Counted from the first letter of the stretch, positions 1-12,433 are shown. The stretch: 64,000 nucleotides of DNA from Cannabis sativa (GCF_029168945.1 NC_083601.1:21480160-21544159), one strand, 5' to 3'. Notes: generated from the letters alone by a model not told the origin. Numbers and translations: made by a program.

Positions 1-1224
1 ATATATATATTTTTTTTGAAACAATAATATTTATTATTAGAACAATACAATGATACAATTTTCTCATTATGTAAGTATAAAAGTACGTGTATTTATTAGA
101 CTTTTGTTTTTTAAAAAATTATTTTTCTCAAATGTATAGTTAAGAACCTTCATATATATAAATATATATATTTTATTTAAATAATTTTCTCAAATCATCC
201 TTAATAATTTATTGAGGTGCACATTTGTTAAGAAAAAAGAATATATAATGTAAAACGAAATATAATAAACATGTAGAATATTTTTAATTTGATGTATATG
301 TATGTGTCATCTATACCCAAATTATATATATACATATATTTTAGTCTCTTTATTATTGTACATATAATAAATTATATATATAAGTACACCTCCCTTTATT
401 ATATAGTATTATTATACATATATTTTTTTTTTATTCTTATTAAAAAAAAAAAAAGAAACTAATCCCTAAATTTGAAGTGTGGAGATGTCGACACACCCTC
501 TCCTACTCTTTTTATTTTCTATTTTAAAAGTGACCCCATGGATTAACTTATTAAGTGAGCTAATCAATCAATGTTTGATTGGGTTATTCTATAATTTCTC
601 ACTAGGTCCCATTCACCTCTACCCCAATTATTCCCCATTAAATATAATTTTATTTTCTTAATATATATCCTTTTGTTATGATTTAACTTTAATTGGTGTT
701 TGCCCATAATAATTAGACGTGGTTCATAATACCCCACAGATGAGATATATATAATATAGTTTTTATTTTTGAAAATTAATTTACCATTGATAGTAATTTT
801 CAAAATGCAATCATATGCTATAAATTAAACCTAAGCAAAATGAGATTAACGTATGAGTGAAACTTTTCTTCTTTTTACACAGCTTTTAAAATAATCACCT
901 ACATTAATGAAGTTTGTTTTCTTTATAAAACTAACCCACCATTTGTATGTACTTATCAATAAAATAGTAAATTTTTGTTTCTTTTCTTTTTTTGTCATTG
1001 GAGGAAATAAGTAACTTAAAGAATGTAGATATTTTGTTTCAAAAAAAAAAAATGTAGATATTTTTCGTTTTTAAAATAATAATTGGAAGGAAATTAAAAA
1101 AAAAAATCTAAAGAAACAGTATTATACATTGTTCCTATACATATTCATAAGATATTTTAATTGTTTAAATTTATTGGTACATTTATTTCGTATTTAATTT
1201 ATGGATTTATAGTCATACATTTGT
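1..1224. other. AT-rich intergenic DNA
   Basis: Long A/T runs and short ATATAT tracts. No coding stretch, tRNA or transposon end could be supported. The short open frames here have no recognisable domain. Confidence 0.6.
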
Positions 1225-1580
1225 TTGGTTTTTTTTAATAAATTATGAAATTTTATTAATGGCAATTAAGATAAAGAATATATTCTGTTTTATCTACTAC
1301 TCAGAAAATATAACAGTAGAAAGTGTTACATGTTCATTTAACCTTGTAGCTTCAGCAACCAACTATTGTCTAAGATACAAAATTACACTAACAATCCTTT
1401 CAATTGCAGAGAACTTATTATTACTGACTACTAAAAATAATTTGATGGTGAGACATTGAACAATAATTAAAAAAACCAACAACAAAACAAACCACTAAAA
1501 CACTCAAAATTATGTTACAGAGACAAGACTAAAATACTCAAAATCATATAATGGAGACAAGACTAATTGCAGTAGCTAAA
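1225..1580. repeat. Dispersed repeat, copy 1
   Basis: This stretch matches 6945-7470 in the same orientation with many substitutions and indels. Shared landmarks, in order, are an ATGAAATTTTATTAAT block, a CAACAATC/TTTCA block and an ACACTCAAAATTATGT block. Read on the minus strand it ends in AATAAAATTTCAT followed by A-runs, which resembles the 3' tail of a retroposed sequence. The source is not recognised. Confidence 0.5.
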
Positions 1581-3603
1581 ATAAAGAATTTAGTAAAATT
1601 ACACCTTCAACAAATGAGGTAAATAGTGAGCTAAAATAACTCATAGCTATTTCTTTAGCTATATGTAGCTTAATAAATAGTGGTGAGCTAAAAATATTAT
1701 ATATTATTTTATCTTTCTCTCTCATTTTTTTTTTTAATTATTTCACTATTTTTTTTGTCTTTTTTTTTAATTTAATTGATAAAATATATGTAAAATATAA
1801 TATTTAAATAACAGAAAAAAAAAATTATAAAGAAATTGATGTATGGTGTAATGTAAATTTGTAAATCTTGTGAGACAAAATAAAAATAAAATAAAATTTT
1901 AGTAATGTATTTTAAAAAGTAAAGTAGAAATGTTATCGACAACTTTTTAAACAATTTATGCAGTATGTATTTTTTTTTTTTTTTTGATGAATGTGTAGGA
2001 GTAAGTTTCGCGAACGAATATAATACCACCCTGAGAATTCACTATTAGCCAATTACTGTCTTTATTGTAATTTTAGAAGAAAGGCCCCAAATAAAAACTC
2101 CCAAGAAATAGGCTTAAAGGAAAAGGATGAGAAGTTTTATTGATCAACAAGCTCATTGAGAAAGATGAATACAATGTGATACTTTGACTACTATATTTTG
2201 TTAATAACTTTCCATAAGGACTATTTATTTATTTAACCAAAAGATGAGTCACCATATAGTTGATTTAGAACAATAAATAAACTAGCGCAATAAAAAGTTG
2301 AAAAATTATGTCTAAAATAAAATTATGTTTTAACATTATGTGTAAAATTATTTATTCATTTATAATTTGGAATTTAAATTTATTCTCACGCACTTTTTTA
2401 GCTTTTATATGTCATTTTTTTTTGTAAGGATGTATATTTCACATTTAATAGAATTCAAATGTAATTATTTTCCCATTCACAAAAATTTCTCATATTCTCC
2501 TACTCCCTTTTTATTTTCATCGAACACTAATATTATTGATTAAAACTCCAATTTAATAAACTCTCGAATTTCCAAGTATAATTATTTTTTCTCCCTTTCC
2601 ATATTTTTTTTGTTATTTTTTCTGAATATTTATATAAAGTTCTCTTTTAAAATTTATATATATATATTTTAAAAGGGATTAAAATTTATAGTTCTATAGA
2701 GGAAAAAGTCCCTTTAAAATCATCAGATTAGCCACTCTTATGTCTTATTGTCATACAATTAAGAATTCATATATTATATAGAGAAATTCAGGAGGACCAC
2801 TCTATTGATCACTACAACTAACATCACAATCAACCATAATCATACAAAACAATATAATTTTATATTTTCTTATTATAACATCTTTTTATACGTAATACAC
2901 TGTACCTTATTAAATAAATGTTTAAATTTCAACCAACCACTCTATGTTCAACAATTGTTGCTTTCCACATTAAAATAACAAGTGTTGCTTTTGAAATAAC
3001 CCTACTTAATTTTTCTTCCTTTCTTTCTACAGAGATATTAAAATAGAATTGCCTTTCGTCTATGTAATGAAATAATTGACTTTTTCTTTATTAATTTATT
3101 TTATTTATTTTTATTCATTGATTTAAAAATTAACAATATATAGAAAGACATGATGAATAAGTAGCTCTTAATATTTTATCTAATATATATTAAATGCAAT
3201 ATTGTTGAAAAACTCAAATCAAATCCATATTTTTATACTAATGTATATGTCTACTTCTATACTTAGCAAATTTATTATTATGTTGAGATTGATTGATATA
3301 GACAAATATTATAAATTTATAAGGAAAATTTTGAGTTGAGTTGGTGTGGGATAGCTAACTAAACTTAATAAAACACTTGAGACCATCTTCGAATTCATTG
3401 AGATGGTAGGCCAAGCGCACATTATTGACAAAGAAAAGTATTTTTAAGTACTTGTAACTTATATAGGGTGTGTTGTGTACAAAATTATTTTTGAATATTT
3501 TTTAAATATAGAAATTGAAATATATTTTTTTTTTTACAAAAATTAAAATCTATTTTGCTTTAGGCAAAAAATAAAAATATGTTTTTTTTTTTTTATTATT
3601 TTA
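1581..3603. other. AT-rich intergenic DNA
   Basis: No gene or bounded transposon seen. Around 1630-1700 the word GAGCTAAAA and its near-complement recur, perhaps a decayed MITE, but no TSD could be found. Confidence 0.5.
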
Positions 3604-3809
3604 CATCGTAGCAGGGGCGGAAACACTTTAAAGGGTGAGATGGTCCTCGCCCCTCCAAAATTTTTGAAGATAATGAATTTATAATATATATATATGTATA
3701 GTTATTTTTTAATTAACTATTATAAACATATATATATATTTGGATATATAATAAAATGAGATTATATATCTATTCTATATAAAGTGTGCCTATATAACCG
3801 AATTCTTGG

Positions 3810-3990
3810 TTTATGAGAAATTCGTGGGAGACTTTTTATTTATATTAAAAATAAAATGATTTATTATTAAAAATAAAATAATTTATGAGAAATTCATGTG
3901 TCACTTTTTATTTATATTAAAAATAAAATAATTTATTATTAAAAATAAAATAGTTTATGAGAAATTCATGGATCACTTTTTATTTATATA
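3810..3990. repeat. 72-bp tandem repeat, about 2.5 copies
   Basis: Units begin TTTATGAGAAATTC at 3810, 3882 and 3954, an exact 72-bp period; the third is partial. Each unit holds a repeated TTATT...AAAAATAAAAT motif. It lies just inside the Helitron 5' end. Confidence 0.85.
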
Positions 3991-4658
3991 TAATAAAATA
4001 AATAAAATAAATCCCATTAAATCTAAAAAAAATACAATTGAGTTTTTGTTGTTGTACATTTATGATTTTTCTCTTCTTCTTCTCTTCTTCTCTTCTAGAA
4101 TTACCATTTTCCTATAAAAACACTCACTAAAAGAAAAAGTTATATTTTAGCACATACAGTATAACTAAGAAGTCATAAAATTTATAATTTTGTCTTCTGT
4201 TAAATAAAAATAATAGCAACTTGAAGCATTATTATAATTATGCTGCTTTGTACATGCTGCGACAAAAAGGAATGTCAATCTTATTAATTTTTCCATGTTC
4301 TAGCTATTAATGCAAACCAGAAAAAGAAAAACATTTACTAAAACCCACCAAAACTTATCATAATTAAACTTGAGGCATTAGATGCAAAAAAAAAAAAAAA
4401 CAAATCAGAGAGTACATTACAACACTGTTTTTGATCACGTGCTCATAAATTAGAAGCACAATTAAATATATTAGCGAAATAGTGACTAACATCCAAATTT
4501 CAGAGTTGATGTAGAACTTTAGAAGCACAATTAAAGTTTTATATTTACTTTATAAAACTTTTGTTTTAATATCTTACTATTATTAACACCATTTAATTTG
4601 GATGTAGAAAAAATATTTTTGGATTGAGGCGGCAATAAAAATAATTGATACTGTCCAG

Positions 4659-5250
4659 AGTTTTTATACATGTTATGTGACGCATGTCATAAAAAAATAG
4701 ATTTATACAATCGCAATGAAAAAATTATATATGACAAGCCATCATGCAGCCAGGATGGATTTCTTACACCACGGTATATTACAAAAAACATATGATGTTA
4801 TTGAAATTAAGTTAAAATAATAATAAGAAAAAGATACTAACAATCTTATTATGCATATTTTACAGTGCTATAGCATATGTTGAACTTGATGACAATACAA
4901 AGAGCCTATCTGCTGTCATGTTCGCAGATATTGTGGAAAAAATATTTTCGTGTACTGCTGCCCAACTAATGAAATATACCGCAAAGGTGTAATTTTAAAA
5001 AAAATAAAATAGTTTTACATCCCTTTCATAAATTGATTTTTTTAATTAAATAAGCTATGCACACCATGTCTAATCATTTTAAATGAAAATACATCACGAT
5101 TTGTAGGAACACCGCCGCTTTGTCGACACTACCATATTTAATTTATCAATGAAAAAATGGACAATCCAGATATATGCGGACCCGGCTAGAATGAAAAGTG
5201 CAAAATACAAAAATTACACTATTGTCTCTATCGAAGCAAATGAAGATTGA
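4659..5250 (+). pseudogene. RPA1-like C-terminal exons carried by the Helitron
   Basis: Three exons join in phase with consensus splice sites: 4659-4773 (donor GTATAT), 4866-4986 (acceptor TTTTACAG, donor GTGTAA) and 5107-5250 (acceptor TTTGTAG), ending at a TGA. Exon 1 encodes a Cys-x2-Cys knuckle (CDACHKK) and a further Cys, as in the zinc ribbon of the replication protein A large-subunit C-terminal OB fold. Exon 2 (ELDD...FADIVEKIF...AQLM) and exon 3 fit the rest of that fold. In Helitrons RPA1-like proteins are thought to bind single-stranded DNA during rolling-circle transposition. The N-terminal two thirds are missing, so it is a fragment, but the retained exons have no stops. Family assignment is from motif recognition only. 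Confidence 0.6.
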
Positions 5251-5627
5251 AATCCACCAATGACTATTATTAGTTTTCTTATCTACAATTTTTAGACAAA
5301 ATGCTATCTTCAATTATCAACAATTTAGAGATTGATTTTTAATTTTCTTTATATCTTACACCCATTTAAGTAATGTTTCTTTAAGTATTAGAACATCACC
5401 CTTTAATTTATTTTTGGATTAACTTAAGAACATATTTAAATCATCAAGTTTTCTTAAACACTAAATATATTACATTCGGTATTCACTTTTAATTGACAAC
5501 ATTATAAACTATAATATTTAAATACACATAATAATAATCTCACCTAATAACTAATAATATTTTTTCTTTAATTTTTAATTGTATCATTTTCAAATAACAT
5601 TAAAAAAAACTAGCATAAAATTTAGTA

Positions 5628-5655
5628 TACGTGCCTCGCACGTAATTTTTGCTAG
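5628..5655 (+). terminator. Helitron 3' hairpin and CTAG end
   Basis: A perfect 7-bp stem (TACGTGC/GCACGTA, 3-nt loop) sits 7 nt before the terminal CTAG. This matches the Helitron 3' termination signal, where rolling-circle transposition stops. Confidence 0.7.
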
Positions 5656-6333
5656 TATACAAATACACACGTATATTTAGCAACTTAGTTACTACCTTTG
5701 AATGTGATGAAAGTATATTTATGGAAATATAAGATAAATACTAGTGTTTCTTTATTTAAATATAATTACAAAATAACTTTTTTCATTTTTTTTATAATTA
5801 TGGACATTGTACATATTTAAAACCACTTGTAAATTTTTAAAAAAATCTTAAATATTCTACAATACTAAAAATAAAGTTTAAACAACTCATGATTACCACA
5901 CATATAAGAGAAAAAAATATGAGTACAACAAAATATTTTAATCTTTTTTTATCCAAATTATTTTCATGATTACGTAGGTTGTATTTATTTAGAGTCATCT
6001 ATAAACTCTTACAACAATTTGAATTGTTTACAGTGCTAAAAATAAGGTTAAAAAAATTTGTTGCACGCATGATTATTTTTTTTTTAATTTGTTTGGTAAA
6101 TAATTGTTTGAATTTTATTTTTTGGCACTATAAATTATTCAGAATTTTTTAAAAAATTACAAGTAATACGAGAAAACTACAAAGTACGCGATCATGAAAA
6201 AAAATAGACTAAAAAACTTTCTTAGATGTCAAAACGAATTTTTTAGCTAGAGGTGTACTATAAATTTTTTCAAATAAAAATTAATAGTTGGCCCCCATAG
6301 TAATTAGGTCCTGGCTCCGCCCCTGCATCGGAG

Positions 6334-6944
6334 CACCATCACTATAGATAAGAATAGAAAGTATGGATGGTGAAGTTAGAAGAGAAAAAAAATAGTATAA
6401 TGGGTATGAATAAAAATTATGCCTATTTTTTTTTTTTAATTTCAGTACGCTTGCGTTCAAAAAATTAATATACACCAAATATATACATATAGATTCAAAT
6501 TTCCTATTTACAACACTACTTTTATCTCGTAGTTGTATGTATGTCTTTTAAATTTTTATACCTATTTCATTTTAGCATATGTATTGGTTCTTTTCATGGG
6601 GTATATTGAGAAATACCTCTTTTATTTATCAATTAACCAAAACTACCTCTAATTTTATATTTAATTGAAACATACCTCTTTTTATATGTATTGTACCTAA
6701 AATACCCTGATATAAGGGAGTCACATGGAGAGTATATTGATGTGACATGGGTAAAATCGGTAAAGTGTTTAGAAAAAGAGGTAAAAAATGATAGGTTTTA
6801 AAAAAGAGGGTAAAAATAAAAGAGAATAATATAAAAAAAGTATAGAGTATAATTTCATCTCTTTTCATTTGGTATTTGCACAACAAAGTCTTTAAATCAG
6901 CCCATTTCAGTATAAAAAGAAGTCTTTGTTTTTAGTTTTTCTAT
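6334..6944. other. AT-rich intergenic DNA
   Basis: No gene or bounded element seen. Confidence 0.5.
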
Positions 6945-7470
6945 CTTGTTTTAATAAATGATGAAATTTTATTAATAGCAATTAATTAAAAAAAAATAGT
7001 CTCAATTCAATTTGGACATCTTCTCCGTTGGAAACATGATCATGAGGATTATAATTAAAAAAAAAAAAACTAATTAATTAACCGTCTAATTCTCAGATCG
7101 TTTGACAAAAAAACTAAAAATAAAATCAAATTAAAAAGATTACAACATCACAGTTAAATTCAAGAACACATAATATATTCAGTTTCATCTACCACTTAGA
7201 AGACACAATATTAGAAACTGTTGTAGTAGATTCATTCAACCTCGCAACTTGAGCATTCAATACTATTGTGCAAGGTACATAACTGTACTACTAACAATTC
7301 TTTCAGTCGCAAAGAAATTATTAATCTCAACCACTTACAGTAATTTGATAACGAGTCATCGAAGAACAAAGAATATCACAAACTAAACAATACCATGTCA
7401 TAAAGACAATACTAAAACACTCAAAATTATGTCACAAGGACAAGACTAATCGTAGTAGTGAAAATTGAAT
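6945..7470. repeat. Dispersed repeat, copy 2
   Basis: Diverged partner of 1225-1580, same orientation. On the minus strand the segment near 7180-7260 has a short open stretch ending in a stop, but it matches no protein I recognise. Confidence 0.5.
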
Positions 7471-7879
7471 CGCAATATTAAAACACCCAAGCTGCACCTA
7501 TGCCTATGAAAGGCTAGCGGGCCTGGCCGAAAAAAAAAAATAATAACCTCATATAGCTATAAATTTAGGAACAAGAAACCCTAATTTTTTAAAGGTTTTT
7601 TTATTTTATTTTTACACTTCAAAACAATTTTTTTTTTTCATTTTTACGAAAAAATTACATAGCAATCAACAGAGCAACATAAATCCCAAACAAAATCAAC
7701 ATTGCAATGTACATAAAAACCACAGAGCAACCCAAACTGTAATTTTGGCAAAAAAAAAAAAATTAAAAATAGTATATAGGATAATTCTCCCATTTTCAAT
7801 TAGCCTATTTTAAACTGCTTTTAGTTATCCAAAATTAAAAAAAAAATTACCAGTATTAAGAAACGAGATTTCATATTGG

Positions 7880-9470
7880 GATTTTTTCAAAAAAATGGGA
7901 AAATATAGTAGAGTTTTACTTTTTTATGACATAAATAAATAATACACAAAAATATAGGATTAAAAATAATTAAAGTTTAAAATATGGGGAAAAAATAATA
8001 AATGAATTTGATAAAACTTGTAATAATAAGGTTCGCTGGAAAAGTCATTGGGAAAATCACCAGCGGTGGAAAACTTGTTGGTGTCAGAAAAGATACCGGA
8101 AAAGTTAGTGTCACAGGAAAAGTTATCGGAAAAGTCACTAAAAAAGTCACTATCGCCAGAAAAGTCATCGTCGCCGAAAAAAGTCACTGAAAAAATCACC
8201 AGAAGTAAATATCTTAGATATAAACAAAAATAATACTGGTTCTATAACAAAATAAATAAAAATAAATAATTTAAATCGGTTATAACATAATTATAACTAG
8301 TTTTGTAACATAATGAATAAAAACAAATAACACAAAATAACTCAAATCAGTTATAATTAAAATAGAACCGGTTCTATAACAGTGTTATAATGAATAAAAA
8401 TAAATAACACGAAATAACTCAAGGCGGTTATAACTAAAATAAAACTGATTATATAGCATAATGAATACAAACAAGTAACACGCAATAACTCAAACCGATT
8501 ACAATTAAAAAATAAAGAATAAATTAGTTCCTAAAATACGGAAACATAAATAAAAAACAAAACTAGTTCTATAACAAAATACCTCATAAAACCGATTATA
8601 ATTTCTTTTAAAAAATAGGAATCAATTCTAAAAAACATTGAGGCATAAATATGAAAAGAACCAGTTCCATAACAAAATAAATAAACACAAATAATAACAC
8701 ACAATAACCCAAATATAATATAAAGAAACTGGTTATATTTATCAAATATTTAAAAATTTGAGACAAAAAAATTAATTCCGTAAAGCAACTAATATAAAAA
8801 TTCACACACAAAAACCAGTTAAATAAAATAACTTAAACAAAAACATTCATTCAACATGCTCCAACCCACCAAATAATTACACCCATACCATATCTACACA
8901 AAAAATACTCATTCATTATGTTATATAACCGTAACTATTTTAGTTATAACTGGTTTGAGTTATTTCGTATTATTTGTTTTTATTCATTATAATAGTGTTA
9001 TAGAACTGATTCTATTTTAATTATAACTGGTTTGAGTTATTTTAAGTTATTTGTTTTTATTCATTATGTGATAGACCGATTATATTTCAATTATAGTTGG
9101 TTTGAATTATTTTGTATTATTTATTTTTATTCGTTATGTTATAGAACCGGTTCTATTTTTATTTATATCTGAGATATCTATTTCTGATGACTTTTCTAGC
9201 GACACTAACTGTTTCAACGACTTTTCCGGCACTAGTGACTTTTTCAGCACCGGTAACTTTTTTGGCGTTTTTTTCGGCGCCAGTAACTTTTCTGACAAAA
9301 CTTATTATTGTTTTAAAAATAAAGGATTTCCATTTTTTTTACAAAAATATGCATAAAAAATCCCATACAAATATATAAAAAAAAAAAACCATAATCTCAT
9401 TGTATTATTGATCTGTGCCATAAAAAAAAGTAAACTTTTATAATTTTCTCCTAATTTATACTTTCATATT
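7880..9470. mobile_element. Foldback (long inverted-repeat) element, MULE-like
   Basis: Two long arms face each other. Left (about 7890-8600) runs from GAGTTTTACTTTTTTATG through repeats of the type GGAAAAGTCA to AT-rich repeats containing GGTTATAA and GAACCGGTTCTATAAC. Right (about 8930-9460) carries the same blocks in reverse order and complement, ending in AGTAAACTTTTATAATTTTC. Within each arm a unit of roughly 85 bp containing ATAATGAATAAAAA and ATAACTCAAA is repeated. The long arms suggest a non-autonomous Mutator-like element, but no 9-bp TSD was found, so the ends are approximate. Short open frames in the arms are by-products of the GGAAAAGTCA repeats. Confidence 0.55.
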
Positions 9471-9792
9471 TGCATCAAATTATGAGAGTTGAATCTGTGA
9501 TTGCAGCCCACTTGATAAAAAAACAGGTGGGCCATATGTAAATGTTTGAATAAAGCCAATACGCTGTTTGAAAATTTTACAATACACGTACGGAACAAGA
9601 ATAAAAAATAAGAAACATTGTTGCTCAAATTTCAGTAGATTTTTCCTTTCAAAAAAGAAAATTCAGTAGTTTTTTTTTTTTTTTTTTCTTCTAAGGACAA
9701 ATAGAAGAGAATTAAACATCAGAAAATAAAAATGAAGCAAGTTGAACATTGTCCCCAGTCACATCCTTGTCTACCACTCTCTCAGAGAAAAC

Positions 9793-10541
9793 TAGGGGTG
9801 TTCATCCGATCCAATCCGCACTTTTTTAGTCAAACAACATCCAATCCGCACTAAGTGCGGATTTTATATTTTGGATCCAATCCGATCCGCATAAGAGTTT
9901 AAATCCAATCCAATCCAATCCGCAATAGTGCGGATTGGATCGGTTACTTTAGATATCAATTATTTTTTTAATAATAAATTAATTAATATTTCATAAAAAA
10001 AAAATTAAATAAAGACTATTGTTTCTTAATCTCCAATAATAATCTATTTCCATCTTTATATATACAAATTAAACCAATATACATATATATATCAATATAT
10101 ATATACTTATCTTTAGATTTACACTAAAATATATATGTATATAATTACTAAAATAAATAAGCTATTATATATATATTTAAACTTTTGTGTGTACGTGTTT
10201 ATGTGAATAAGAATTATTTTTCTTGTATTTTTTATTACAAAATAAATAAAATGCACCAACTCAATATATTACTAAAAAAGATTAAGAAATTAGAAATTTG
10301 TGTCTTTTTTTAATTAATATATATTACATATTATAATTTTTTAAAAATATATATAATTAAGTGCGGATTGGATTGGATCGGTTACTTTTTGAGGTCAAAC
10401 AACATCCAATCCGCACAAGTGCGGATTTTAGATTTTTCAATCCAATCCAATCCGCACAAGTGCGGATATCCGCATTTTGCGGATTGGATTGGATTGGATC
10501 GTGCGGATTGGATTGGATCGGATACTTTGTGAACACCCCTA
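9793..10541. mobile_element. hAT-type MITE with a perfect 8-bp TSD
   Basis: The ends are TAGGGGTGTTCA at 9793 and its exact complement finishing at 10541. The flanks are perfect duplications GAGAAAAC (9785-9792 and 10542-10549). Sub-terminal regions are packed with the word ATCCAATCCGCAC and its complement GTGCGGATTGGAT, making near-palindromic arms around an AT-rich core. It has no transposase and would depend on hAT transposase in trans. Confidence 0.88.
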
Positions 10542-10549
10542 GAGAAAAC

Positions 10550-11236
10550 CAATCACATTGTGAGTCATTAGAACCCATTTAACCAAATTATGGGCAGGTG
10601 TCCAATTTTAGTAGTTAAATGGGCTACATATATGTCTTGAGGCCCATTATCGACTTAGTGGTATTGGACAACTGGACTTTCTCAAACCTTAAAAATACAA
10701 TAAATCTTATAAAAACTTAAAAATATGATAGCAGTTTGTAACAATTTTGTAACCACTTGTAATAATTGGTTATTTATAATGTATGATTTGTAAACATCAA
10801 TTATAAAAAAGAATCATTATTACAAATTTGTAAAATATTTACACATAAATTCTGTATTTATAATTCTACCCTTATATATATTTATAATCTTTCCAAATTT
10901 CATATTTTTATTTTATTTTCTTCAAAATATTAGACATTTTAAAAAATGATCCTTTATCTAAGTAGTAGTCCTTGCCTTTTAGATTACTATTATTCTTTCA
11001 ATTAATTCATATCACTTTCACAATGAAACACGAGCCATGAAGTATAAAGATTTTTATTTTAAAAAGAAAGAAAGGGAAAAGATCAGTCCAAACTTACCCT
11101 ATAGCTAGTGTATTGTTATTTAAATTAAATGAGTAATAAAATGGAAAAGAAATTTATGAAACAATGGGAATCATTATTTATATTAAGGTGAATAGTGACA
11201 TATATATCTAAAGTTTTGAGTTGATAAGTTGTATAT
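10550..11236. other. AT-rich intergenic DNA
   Basis: No coding potential or bounded repeat seen. The last five bases (TATAT, 11232-11236) are the 5' copy of the Ath1 TSD. Confidence 0.6.
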
Positions 11237-12427
11237 TGTTAGGCTATTTTTAGCCTATGTTATGGATCCGATTTATGTGCATTCTTAGCTGTGTTGGGAC
11301 GGAATTACGCTTGTTTTCTATGTTTTCAGGTTCTTTGGAGTAAAAGAGGTCTCGGGTGCATAAATTCACTGAAAAACGTGCTGAGCCGAAGAAAAACTTC
11401 ATTTTATGAGTTTTTGCATATCTGGCCGCGGCGATGAAGAGTCTCGCCGCGGCGAGATACGAGAAACAGAAAGTGCCTAATTTTGGCACATTCTCGCCGC
11501 GGCGAGAGGAAGTGTCGCCGCGGCGAGATCCCGTACGGACCGGGGGTAATTTCGTCCATCGAACCCTAAATTTCAAGTATAAATAGAAAACTGCGATTGG
11601 AAGTCAGAGAGAGCGATTTGGAACCCTAAAACACAGCTGAGAGCGGCAGGAAGAGCGTAGAGATTCAAGTGAAGATCCAGAATTCACCCTTAACAGTTCT
11701 TTTCTTTATTCCTCTTTAATTTATTAATGTTGAATATTGCTATAGAAATGGTTATGGATTTGTTTCTGAACTAAATTTCCCATTTAGGGAGGATGATGAT
11801 TGTTGTTTAATGTTTTCCTAGTTAATGTTTAATTACCATTCCTCAATTCTTGTGTGTGTGAAATTATCTTAATTTGTGTTTAATTTCATGTTTAAGATTG
11901 ATCACCTTGTGCATGCTCTATGATCTCAATTCAAAATCTGAAAAGTGAGAATTGAGAATGCTAAAATTAAGATAATCGATGTTCTATGTGAAACGAAAGT
12001 ATTTACATGACTTATGTGACGAGTAGATTATTGCTTAATCTTTGATTTCATGTTAGTTTAATTAAGGAATTAATTAGATAACATGTGATTTAGAATCTAG
12101 AAGATCTGAAAGGAGCTAGGTTATTTTATAATCTGTCATTCACCCCAAGAATAGGATAGTAATTAATCATTAACAATTTGGGTAAACAACAACAGGATTC
12201 TCCTCCCTATTGTCTCATCTTGCTCAACTTTAAACTGTGTTATTAAGTTTTCTGAATTTCTTCCAAATTTTACTGTTTTTAAACCATAATTACTTTTGAT
12301 TTACCGAATAGAATCATAAGTATAATTTAGTGGTACTTAATCCAATTCCTGTGGGATCGACCTCACACGTGTGAGATTTTACTACTTGATTGCGTATACT
12401 TGCGTAGCGTTTAAAAATATAGCAACA
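11237..12427 (+). repeat. Ath1 5' LTR
   Basis: Begins TGTTAGGCTATTTTTAGCC (itself an inverted repeat) and ends AGCAACA. It holds the palindrome array at 11421-11526 and a TATA box at 11578-11585, so transcription should start near 11610. The R-U5 part (from about 11880) is clearly related to the LTR of element D. A minus-strand open frame of about 108 codons (11250-11576, repeated in the 3' LTR) is judged a by-product. Confidence 0.95.
11421..11585 (+). promoter_or_regulatory. Ath1 LTR promoter: four spaced CpG palindromes plus TATA box
   Basis: CCGCGG-centred palindromes have centres at 11428.5, 11449.5, 11499.5 and 11520.5, giving spacings of 21, 50 and 21 bp. The second and third are perfect 14-mers (CTCGCCGCGGCGAG); the fourth is a perfect 12-mer; the first is degenerate on one side. 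TATAAATA follows at 11578-11585. The same array lies at +10035 in the 3' LTR. Position just upstream of TATA suggests protein-binding sites in U3 (inference). Confidence 0.75.
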
Positions 12428-12433
12428 AGTTTT

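Larger units (their letters stand above)
3769..5655 (+). mobile_element. Non-autonomous Helitron nested in the hAT element
   Basis: The 5' end begins TCTATTCTATATAAAGTG after an A (3768). The 3' end is CTAG (5652-5655) followed by a T, so the insertion lies between A and T as Helitrons require, without a TSD. Seven bases before CTAG is a perfect 7-bp stem hairpin (5628-5644, TACGTGC-CTC-GCACGTA), the usual Helitron terminator. It carries 72-bp tandem repeats near its 5' end and RPA1-like exons. Plant Helitrons commonly encode RPA1-like proteins, which supports the call. No RepHel helicase was seen. Confidence 0.72.
3612..6325. mobile_element. Degraded hAT-type DNA transposon
   Basis: The two ends form a terminal inverted repeat: CAGGGGCGGA at 3612 and its complement ending CCCCTG at 6325. 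The flanks are an 8-bp duplication with one mismatch, CATCGTAG (3604-3611) and CATCGGAG (6326-6333). CAGGG ends with 8-bp TSDs are the hallmark of hAT elements. No hAT transposase remains. Much of the interior is a later Helitron insertion (3769-5655). Direction cannot be assigned. Confidence 0.75.

Noticed and set aside
7960..8233. Several 60-80-codon frames with Phe/Ser/Asp or Lys/Val repeats
   Set aside because: Translations of the GGAAAAGTCA repeat in the foldback arm.
10357..10582. Overlapping 73-codon frames on both strands
   Set aside because: By-product of the palindromic repeats of the hAT MITE.
11250..11576. Minus-strand 108-codon frame in both Ath1 LTRs (also 21285-21611)
   Set aside because: Arg-rich reading of the CpG palindromes on the antisense strand; no domain and duplicated only because the LTR is.
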